Positions 34,167 through 42,100 of a DNA stretch of 64,000 bases are shown one piece after another (positions within the stretch are counted from its first letter, which is position 1; each line of letters begins with the position of its first letter). The stretch comes from Kordia sp964351775 (GTDB taxonomy: Bacteria; Bacteroidota; Bacteroidia; Flavobacteriales; Flavobacteriaceae). The stretch is taken from contig CAYGPQ010000006.1 of assembly GCA_964351775.1 (NCBI GenBank), positions 1 through 64,000 on the forward strand. Reading direction: 5' to 3'. Below the pieces are notes generated by a model, which saw only the letters and a list, made by a program, of their open reading frames with translations, had not been told where the DNA came from and ran no database searches. A program made the position numbers and the translations under genes.

Positions 34167-35804
34167 ATGATTACAGTAGATAATATTGCCGTAGAATTTA
34201 GTGGAACTAGCTTATTTAGCGATGTGAATTTTGTCATTAATGAAAATGATAAAATTGCCCTAATGGGGAAAAATGGAGCAGGAAAATCAACCATGATGAA
34301 AATTGTGGCAGGCGTTCAAAATGCAACACGCGGAAAAATAAGTGCTCCAAAAGATACTAAAATTGCGTATTTGCCGCAACACTTACTCACAGAAGATAAT
34401 TGTACGGTATTTGAAGAAGCTTCGAAAGCATTTGCACATATTTTTACTATGCGCGATCAAATGGAAGCACTCAATAAAGAATTGGAAACGCGTACCGATT
34501 ACGAAAGTGATGCGTACATGAAAATTATTGAGCAAGTTTCAGAATTAGGCGAGCAATTTTATGCGTTGGAAGAAATAAATTATGATGCTGAAGTTGAAAA
34601 AGCATTAAAAGGATTGGGTTTTAAGCAAGACGATTTTCAACGAATGACCAGTGAATTTAGCGGCGGATGGCGTATGCGAATTGAATTGGCGAAGATTTTA
34701 TTGCAAAAACCCGATTTGATATTGTTAGATGAGCCAACGAATCATATTGACATTGAATCTGTAATTTGGCTGGAAGATTTCTTGGTCAACAAAGCGAATG
34801 CCGTGATGGTGATTTCGCATGATAGAGCCTTTATTGACAACATCACGAATCGTACCATTGAAGTGACAATGGGGCGTATTTACGATTACAAAGCCAATTA
34901 TTCGCACTATTTGCAATTACGTGCCGATCGACGTATACATCAAATCAAAGCGTATCAAGAACAGCAAAAGTATATTGCAGACAATCAGGCGTTTATTGAT
35001 CGTTTTAAAGGAACATTTTCGAAGACGAATCAAGTTACTTCTCGGGTTCGTATGCTGGAAAAATTGCAAATCATTGAAATTGATGAGGTTGATAATTCGG
35101 CATTAAAACTAAAATTTCCACCTGCGCCACGTTCGGGCGATTATCCAATTATTGTGGAGGATTTGACCAAGAAATATGACGAACACGTTGTGTTTAAAAA
35201 TGCGAGTTTCTCCATTGCGCGTGGCGAAAAAGTATCGTTTGTTGGACGAAATGGAGAAGGAAAATCAACGATGATAAAATCTATTTTAGGCGAAATAGAA
35301 CACGAAGGAAAATGTACGCTTGGTCATAATGTAAAAGTGGGATACTTTGCGCAAAATCAGGCTTCCTTGCTCGATCAGGATTTGACAATTTTTCAAACCG
35401 TTGATGATGTTGCCAAAGGAGACGTTCGAACGCAAATCAAAAATATTCTCGGTCAATTCATGTTTAAAGGTGACGATATTGACAAAAAAGTAAGTGTACT
35501 TTCGGGTGGAGAAAAAACGCGTTTGGCAATGGTGAAACTCTTGTTAGAACCTGTAAATTTGTTGATTTTGGATGAACCAACAAACCATTTAGACTTACGT
35601 TCCAAAGATGTCTTAAAAGATGCGTTAAAAGCATTTGACGGAACGTTAATCTTAGTTTCGCATGATCGTGATTTCTTGCAAGGATTATCGCAAAAAGTAT
35701 TCGAATTCAAAGAACAACGTGTGATAGAGCATTTTGAAACTATTGATGCTTTCCTAGAACGCAATCGCATTAAGAGTATCAAAGAAATTGATTTGAAATC
35801 GTAG
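34167..35804 (+). CDS. ABC-F ATPase (YbiT-like, ribosome-associated)
   Basis: 545 residues without membrane segments: two ATPase domains in one chain. First domain: GKNGAGKST, FSGGWRMRIELA and LILLDEPTNHID. Second domain: GRNGEGKST, LSGGEKTRLAMV and LLILDEPTNHLD. The linker between them is long and charged, the P-site tRNA interaction motif type of ABC-F proteins. Length and motifs fit YbiT-like housekeeping members that act on translation, not transport. Single gene. Confidence 0.88.
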   Translation: MITVDNIAVEFSGTSLFSDVNFVINENDKIALMGKNGAGKSTMMKIVAGVQNATRGKISAPKDTKIAYLPQHLLTEDNCTVFEEASKAFAHIFTMRDQMEALNKELETRTDYESDAYMKIIEQVSELGEQFYALEEINYDAEVEKALKGLGFKQDDFQRMTSEFSGGWRMRIELAKILLQKPDLILLDEPTNHIDIESVIWLEDFLVNKANAVMVISHDRAFIDNITNRTIEVTMGRIYDYKANYSHYLQLRADRRIHQIKAYQEQQKYIADNQAFIDRFKGTFSKTNQVTSRVRMLEKLQIIEIDEVDNSALKLKFPPAPRSGDYPIIVEDLTKKYDEHVVFKNASFSIARGEKVSFVGRNGEGKSTMIKSILGEIEHEGKCTLGHNVKVGYFAQNQASLLDQDLTIFQTVDDVAKGDVRTQIKNILGQFMFKGDDIDKKVSVLSGGEKTRLAMVKLLLEPVNLLILDEPTNHLDLRSKDVLKDALKAFDGTLILVSHDRDFLQGLSQKVFEFKEQRVIEHFETIDAFLERNRIKSIKEIDLKS

Positions 35805-35875
35805 TTTATTCTTAAATATAAAGTAGGTAAAATCGTTAAAATTATCTTAAATAAGGTGAAACCGTATCACTAAAA

Positions 35876-35906
35876 TTTGTTATTTTCTTACATTTAGTTA
35901 TGTTTA
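35876..35906 (+). promoter_or_regulatory. Promoter of lanthipeptide-like precursor
   Basis: TTTG (35876), 19 nt, TATGTTTA (35899), close to the Bacteroidota TTTG / TAnnTTTG consensus; start codon about 17 bp downstream. Confidence 0.5.
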
Positions 35907-35922
35907 ATTAAAACCTAAAATC

Positions 35923-36090
35923 ATGAAAAAAAGAACTTTAAAGTCATTATCGCTCAACAAAAAAATAATTTCAAAGATGGAAATTAGTGCTTCCATAGGT
36001 GGTGATTGTACATCAACGTACAATGTGTGTGAAAGACAATGTATCTATACCATTTGCCCTATTGAAGGAGCAACTTGTGCGACTTGTTAG
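35923..36090 (+). CDS. Lanthipeptide-like (class I leader) precursor peptide, 55 residues
   Basis: ATG 35923, TAG 36088. Leader of 27 residues beginning MKKRTLKSLSLNKKIIS and ending SIGG; the SLxLNKKxIS block is the Bacteroidota class I lanthipeptide leader signature (NF038153 type). The 28-residue core DCTSTYNVCERQC...TCATC holds six Cys and six Ser/Thr, ideal for lanthionine rings. No LanB/LanC or transporter is encoded in the window, so maturation would need enzymes elsewhere. Own promoter and terminator. A second precursor with a related leader lies at 36781. Confidence 0.7.
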   Translation: MKKRTLKSLSLNKKIISKMEISASIGGDCTSTYNVCERQCIYTICPIEGATCATC

Positions 36091-36112
36091 AAAAATAAAA
36101 TTTAGCTAAAAT

Positions 36113-36147
36113 AAAATAGTTTCTTTGATCAAGAAACTATTTTTTTA
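36113..36147. terminator. Bidirectional terminator
   Basis: Perfect stem AAATAGTTTCTT / AAGAAACTATTT, loop GATC, T-run after. Serves the precursor at 35923 and the convergent lipoprotein at 36175. Confidence 0.85.
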
Positions 36148-36174
36148 TGGGACAAAAACGTACAAAATAAAAAA

Positions 36175-36624
36175 CTATTCTATATAAATTTTACTATCGC
36201 TATCAATATTCGTTTTCTGGCTAAATTGAAACTCGTAAAAATCGGCTTCGCCTTTTTTAGCAGTAATTACTTTGGAACTTCTGCCCATTTCTAGGTCGTT
36301 ATTATCAAATACTTTCAATGAAAGTGTATCATTAAAATCATGATCAAAAATCATGTAGACATTCAATACATTATCGGAACCACCTGATGCACTACTGAGC
36401 GTAATTTTTCCAAAAGAAATACCTTGTTTCGTAATTTCTTCGCTTGTATTAATATTGATTTTAAAAGTATTTTCAACACCTTCAGACAATCCTTTGCTAA
36501 ATTCGCTCACAGACTCACCGACTACTTTTCCACCTTCTTTGAGTGCACTTTTCGTTTGTTCTTTCATTTTTGAACATGAAAAACACAACAAGCAGAACAA
36601 CAACATATAATAGATAGATTTCAT
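36175..36624 (-). CDS. Small lipoprotein of unknown function
   Basis: 149 residues with a lipoprotein signal (MKSIYYMLLFCLLCFSC, Cys in CFSC). After a helical stretch with repeated KEGGKVVGES / EFSKGLSEGVEN pattern, a beta-rich domain follows (NVLNVYMIFDHDFNDTLSLKVFD). I know no named family. It is flanked by the two lanthipeptide-like genes, which are transcribed in the other direction, and could be an immunity protein, but this is only position. Confidence 0.6.
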   Translation of the reverse strand: MKSIYYMLLFCLLCFSCSKMKEQTKSALKEGGKVVGESVSEFSKGLSEGVENTFKININTSEEITKQGISFGKITLSSASGGSDNVLNVYMIFDHDFNDTLSLKVFDNNDLEMGRSSKVITAKKGEADFYEFQFSQKTNIDSDSKIYIE

Positions 36625-36780
36625 CTTAAAAGAATTTTAATTCGTGCGAAAGATACTAATTATGCACATACACATTCGTTTTTTAGTACTTACAATTCAT
36701 GAATCACGAGTAACTCTATTTAATATTTAGAAAGATTGGTTATACATTGAGTTCATTAATTAACTACAAAATATATCATT

Positions 36781-37002
36781 ATGAAAAAAAAGAGTTTAAA
36801 ATCGTTAAAGCTTAACAAGAAATCAATTTCAAATCTTCAAGAAGAAACAGTTGTAGGTGGTTCATCAGGATGTCCTATATTAACAAGATGGATCATAGAA
36901 ACTATTATATCAGCAGTAGGTGATTGTGATGATTCAGCGGATGGTTGTACTGGTACTCCAGACGAAACTATGACTTGTGCTAACTGGTCTTGTACTTGTT
37001 AA
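36781..37002 (+). CDS. Lanthipeptide-like (class I leader) precursor peptide, 73 residues
   Basis: Leader of 27 residues beginning MKKKSLKSLKLNKKSISN and ending TVVGG, strikingly similar to the peptide at 35923 (SLKSLxLNKKxIS). The core of 46 residues has six Cys (31, 49, 56, 66, 71, 73), many Ser/Thr in its second half (CTGTPDETMTC, CTC) and a hydrophobic stretch ILTRWIIETIISAVG, which could insert in membranes. Ends with a UUCG-loop terminator. Biosynthesis genes are not visible. Either an orphan RiPP or one using a distant maturation system. Confidence 0.72.
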   Translation: MKKKSLKSLKLNKKSISNLQEETVVGGSSGCPILTRWIIETIISAVGDCDDSADGCTGTPDETMTCANWSCTC

Positions 37003-37025
37003 TACTAGGAAAATAAATTTATTAC

Positions 37026-37051
37026 AAAGCGAGCTTCGGCTCGCTTTTTTT
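37026..37051 (+). terminator. UUCG-loop terminator
   Basis: Stem AAGCGAGC / GCTCGCTT with TTCG tetraloop and seven T; closes the lanthipeptide-like gene. Confidence 0.9.
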
Positions 37052-37184
37052 ATGCTTCAACCGATATCTTCTCAACTTTACAAGAAAAAGGAGCATAATC
37101 CCTTGTCTTTAAGGTGTTTTTCTTCTTTCAAGAATTCAATATTAGTCACAACTTTGTGTTTTTAACCAAAAAACCAAAAAAATT

Positions 37185-37412
37185 ATGGCACGAAAAAAAG
37201 TAACTCACTATGCAGTATTTTACAATGTAGGTGGCACATCATCCGTAAATGTCTACTACCAAGGTGGCGGCGCAAATACGATTACAAATCTTTCCATAGA
37301 AGAGGCTTCTTATGTAATAGACTTATTGCGTAATGAAAAACCAATGTCTTATGATCATACACGTAGAAGACTCTCTACTTGGAGTGTTGAACCAGTTGGA
37401 GAAAATGAATAG
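37185..37412 (+). CDS. Small EPVGE-tail module protein, function unknown
   Basis: 75 residues: MARKKVTHYAVFYNV, then short beta strands (SSVNVYYQGGGANTITNLS), a helix (EASYVIDLLRNEKPMSYD) and the tail RRRLSTWSVEPVGENE. The same module forms the N-terminus of the next protein, whose start is 2 bp downstream of this stop; the DNA is also similar (both start ATGGCACGAAAAAAA), so this is a recent tandem duplication. The LLRNEKP...EPVGE pattern is, as far as I recall, found in small uncharacterised bacterial proteins. Probably an independent beta-alpha fold unit. Confidence 0.65.
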   Translation: MARKKVTHYAVFYNVGGTSSVNVYYQGGGANTITNLSIEEASYVIDLLRNEKPMSYDHTRRRLSTWSVEPVGENE

Positions 37413-37414
37413 TC

Positions 37415-38797
37415 ATGGCACGAAAAAAAATAAACAGCTATGCAGTTTTTAAAAATACGGATGGAACTACTTCCATAAATGTCTACTACGAATCAGGTGG
37501 CGCTAATACAATTTCAAATTTATCTTTAAGAGAAAGTAATTATATTACGGATTTATTACGAAATGAAAAGCCACTGTCTTATGATCACTCACGCAGAAGA
37601 CTTTCTACCTGGAGTGTTGAACCTGTCGGAGAAGCAGAAGGCGGTTATTTAGAACCACTTTTCGAACTGAATGATTGGTTGAATCGTCATACGTATATAC
37701 GTGACTTTATAAACTTTCAATTGCCCAATGGTGGAATTCATAACTACCGAAATTGGACAGCTACGGAGAAAAATGAACTAAAAACGTATTACTATAAAAT
37801 ACTCAGAAATAGAAATACAGGCGTATCTGAAACGCCACAATTATCCTCAGTATCGGCTGGAGGCGAAAATGCTTCAACGAATATGAGTAGGAGTACAGCT
37901 TGGAATTATTACTTAGCTTTTATTGCACAATCATTAGTGGTAGAAGCAGATAGAAGAGTGAATTGGTCTGTTAGAAACTTAAGTAATGCGGAAAAAGAAT
38001 TGATTTTTGACAGTAGAAATCTATTCCAATGGAATAACGGTAAAAATGCGTATATAATTCCATTTGATTTAGGGGTTGTTTCTCCTGGAGATCCATTTAA
38101 AATTTATCAATTCTTAACGTCAAATAACTTAATTGGCTACAATCATTTACAGACAGTAATTCGTTTGGTAGATTGGTCTCGAAGATTGTCTCATTTCTCA
38201 GGCGGTTGGGATTCAGATAATGTATTCGATCAATGGCAATATCGTGGATTTCCTCCCATAGAAAGAGTCATCAACGGAACATTAAAAACCAGCAATCCGG
38301 GTGATGGTGTTAAAAAACGAACTGGTGGTTGTTGGGGAACTACAGGATTTTTTAGAATGTGTTTGAGAACGATTAACATTCCTGTAAAATTAGAAAGAAA
38401 ATCAGGTCATGCACTTCCAAATTTTATGTCGATACAAAGGTATCTAACCCATGGAGATGATCCGTATAACAGAATGTTTAAAAATGAAACGAGCATTCCA
38501 GCATCACGATTATTAATTGATCAAAGTACCTGGAATAGTTGGTTTGGAGGAGGCGCAAATCATGCTGATAATATTGGGCGACAAGTAAGAGAACTCGCTT
38601 TAATATTTCTTCCAAATTATGTATTAAAAAAACATTGTGAAGACAAAGCCGCCAATAGAAGTCATGCAAACAGTGAAGTATTTGAAATTTTTCAACGAAA
38701 CTATACCGTTGCGCAGCTAGAAGCTTTGAATTTGTGGCAACGAATGGAAACAAAAATTACTTCGTTAGGCGGATGCAATATGGTTCCTGCGGATTAA
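37415..38797 (+). CDS. Module fused to a transglutaminase-like cysteine domain
   Basis: 460 residues. Residues 1-72 repeat the preceding protein (AVFKNTDGTTSINVYYESGG, DLLRNEKPLSYD, RRRLSTWSVEPVGE). A long middle region follows. Then residues ~300-352 have the transglutaminase-like pattern GGCWGTTGFFRMCLRTINIP with Cys306, GHALPNF with His332 and THGDDPYN with Asp348/349, matching Cys-His-Asp spacing of bacterial transglutaminase-core peptidases. No signal peptide. It could act on peptides or cross-link proteins; the gene follows two RiPP-like precursor genes, but a functional link is speculative. Terminator at 38845. Confidence 0.7.
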   Translation: MARKKINSYAVFKNTDGTTSINVYYESGGANTISNLSLRESNYITDLLRNEKPLSYDHSRRRLSTWSVEPVGEAEGGYLEPLFELNDWLNRHTYIRDFINFQLPNGGIHNYRNWTATEKNELKTYYYKILRNRNTGVSETPQLSSVSAGGENASTNMSRSTAWNYYLAFIAQSLVVEADRRVNWSVRNLSNAEKELIFDSRNLFQWNNGKNAYIIPFDLGVVSPGDPFKIYQFLTSNNLIGYNHLQTVIRLVDWSRRLSHFSGGWDSDNVFDQWQYRGFPPIERVINGTLKTSNPGDGVKKRTGGCWGTTGFFRMCLRTINIPVKLERKSGHALPNFMSIQRYLTHGDDPYNRMFKNETSIPASRLLIDQSTWNSWFGGGANHADNIGRQVRELALIFLPNYVLKKHCEDKAANRSHANSEVFEIFQRNYTVAQLEALNLWQRMETKITSLGGCNMVPAD

Positions 38798-38844
38798 CTT
38801 TTGATGAAATTACACAATTATAAACAACCTAATCAATTACTTTT

Positions 38845-38877
38845 AAAGGCTTTCAGAATTTCTGAAAGCCTTTTTTT
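38845..38877 (+). terminator. Terminator of the duplicated-module pair
   Basis: Perfect stem AAAGGCTTTCAGAAA-type (AAAGGCTTTCAG / CTGAAAGCCTTT) followed by T-run. The remaining gap to 39130 shows no feature beyond the presumed promoter of the helicase gene. Confidence 0.88.
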
Positions 38878-39130
38878 AATTAAAATATTCATTACAAACT
38901 AGTTATGCTATTCGATAAAGGATTGTCAATACATACTTGATTTGTATCTCTAAAAAGCAATTGATTGAAAAACCTTTCTTTATAAAAGGATATTCACTTC
39001 TTTTAGTTACCTTAGTTTACATTTTATAGCCTACATTATAAAAACAGCTAAAAAAACTATCAATTCCCCAATGTCACTATAACGACATGATAGTATAAAA
39101 CAAAAAAATTGTTGAAGGATACTACACTTT

Positions 39131-42100
39131 ATGAATACTAAAATCCTCTACATAGACCTTGAGACTACACTACAAGGCAAAATTAAAGATGTTGGTGCTT
39201 TATTCAACAGGCAAGAATTACACGGAAACAATTTTGCAAAACTCACTACTTGGATTCAAGAAGCCGAATATATCTGCGGACATAATATAGTAGCACACGA
39301 CATTCCTATTTTAAAAGAAAAGTTGGGAACTGAAATTTTTCATCACAAAAAATTGGTAGATACGCTGTTATGGTCACCCATCTTATTTAATGAGAATCCA
39401 TACCATAAATTGGTCAAAGGATATAAAATTGTCAACGATAGTGATTATAACAATCCGTTGTCCGATTGTAAATTAACTGAAGAACTTCTATATGAAGAAG
39501 TAAATGCTTTTCATAATTTGAAAGATGTTGAAAAAAAACTCTATCATGTTTTACTAGCCAAATTGGAAAATTATGCTGGCTTTTTTGAATTGACTTCTTA
39601 TCATTCAAATAATGTGTTTGCTGAAATTCCTTTGCAAATACTGTGTAAAGATATCGTTTGTAACAATGTCAACATCGCTGAAATTGCACAAAATAATCCA
39701 ATAGCATTAGCGTATGCTTTCTCTTTAATTAGAGCGAAAGAAAATTCTATATTACCCAATTGGGTTCTACAAACAGTTCCCGAAACACAACGAATTTTGG
39801 AGGTGATGCGATACAATTTTTGTGGCGATACTCACTGCAACTATTGCAATACCCATTTAAACCCAAGAAAAGCATTGCAAACCTATTTTGGGTACGATAA
39901 TTTTAGAAAATTTGATCCTAATGAATCCATTAGTTTACAAGAAAAAACAGTCAGTGCTGGGCTTGGATCCACGTCATTTGTGGCTGTTTTTCCAACAGGT
40001 GGCGGAAAGTCGTTAACCTTTCAGTTGCCAGCATTGATGAAAGGTGCTTCTGTACGGCAACTCACTGTCGTCATTTCTCCATTGGTTTCTTTAATGAAAG
40101 ATCAGGTGGATAATTTGGTAAAAAAGTTTGGCATCACCAAAGCGATTGCCATCAACGGATTATTATCGCCTTTAGAACGACATGAAGCTATTGAGCGTGT
40201 TGAAAATGGCGATATCCAATTGCTCTATATTTCTCCAGAATCGTTACGTTCGCCAACTATTTTACGAATTCTAAGAGGACGTTCTATTGCGCGATTTGTG
40301 ATTGATGAAGCACATTGTTTTTCTTCTTGGGGACAAGATTTTAGAGTCGATTATTTATACATAGGCGATTTCATCAAAAGTCTGGAAGCTGAACGATTGC
40401 ATACCAAAATTCCAGTATCCTGTTTTACGGCAACGGCAAAACCGCAGGTAATTGAAGATATCAAAACATACTTTCAATCAAAATTAAACATTCAACTCAA
40501 AGAATATGTGACCAGAGCGAGGCGTGTCAATCTGGAATATGAAGTCATTGACATCAAAGATCCCAATCAGAAAATGGGTTCATTACTTTCATTATTGAAT
40601 GATTGTGAAAAACCTGCCATCATTTATGCCTCACGTACGAAAAGAGTAGAAGAAATTTATGAAGAGGTTACAAAAAAAGGATTTGAAGCGACTTACTTTC
40701 ATGGAAAGCTAACCAAAGAAGAAAAAAACCATCAAATGGATGCCTTTATGAATGATACAAAAGACATCATTGTGGCAACTTCCGCCTTTGGAATGGGCGT
40801 TGATAAAGACGATGTAAAATCGGTCATTCATTACAACATATCGGATTCTTTAGAAAACTATGTGCAAGAAGCAGGTCGTGCTGGGCGAGACGAAAAAATA
40901 CAAGCAAAGTGTTACATTCTATTCAACGAAGATGATTTGAACAAACATTTTAGTTTACTGCAGCAAACGAAAATTAATCACAAAGAAATTCAACAAGTTT
41001 GGCAAGCCTTAAAATATTTGTCAAAAAATAAAGCTCAAAAAATCAGTAATTCTGCCTTACAAATTGCACAAAAAGCAGGTTGGGACACAGAAATTAAAGA
41101 CTTGGAAACCAAAGTAAAAACGTCTATCTCGGCATTGGAAGACCAAGGATTTTTAAAACGAAAACAAAATTCGTCAATTGTTTTTGCCAATAGTTTATTG
41201 GTGCCCAATTTAGAGAAAGCATTGGTAAAACTTCGAGAAAGTGCCACCATCACTGAAACGCAACTAGAGCAATGTTCAAGAGTTTTGCAACGAATTATGA
41301 AGGATGACGAATGTAGAATAGATTACTTATCAGACAGAACTGGATTAACATTAAAAGAAATTCGGAATGTTATTGATATTCTGCGAGATTTACAAATATT
41401 AGGCGATGCAAGAGATTTAACCGCTTTTATAAACTTAGTTCAGTCGGCTAACGGTTCAAAAAATATTTTACAACGCTATCTAAAACTTGAAGTCGCTCTG
41501 CAACAATTCTTAACAAAAGACAGTAAAATATCTATGCGTGCGTTGAATCAACACCTATTGGATACTGGTGTTGAGAAAACTTCCATTACAAGTATAAAAA
41601 ACATTTTAAATTATTGGGAAATCCGAAATTTCATCCGAAAAAGGCGTATTGATAGAGATACCGAAACGTATCAAATAAATGTGAAAAATAAGGATGTAAT
41701 TGCAGAAGATATTCAATGGCGACATGAGTTAGCAGTCGATACACTTGACATTTTAATTAAATTATATAAAGAACAAAAAAACAAGATTACCAACAAAGAC
41801 AAACGCGATTTACCTGTTGGTTTTTCCATGTTAGGATTAAAAAAACAAAATGAATCTTTTGGTATTTTTGGTGAAGCTAAACAAGCTACTATCCAACAAT
41901 ATGAACGCACATTATTATTTTTAAATCAAATAAAATCAATCCAATTAGAAGGCGGTTTTATGGTGTATTACAATAAATTCAATATGGAAGATATTGATGC
42001 TACTATTCCACGATTTACAAAAGATAATTTTGAAAAAATGGACACGCATTATCGTCAGCGAACGGAGCAAATTCATATTGTAGGCGAATATGCAAAAAGA

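Noticed and set aside
37185..38797. A frameshifted single gene instead of two
   Set aside because: The first ORF ends with a complete EPVGE tail and the second restarts with its own ATG and the same module, so it is a duplication, not a frameshift.
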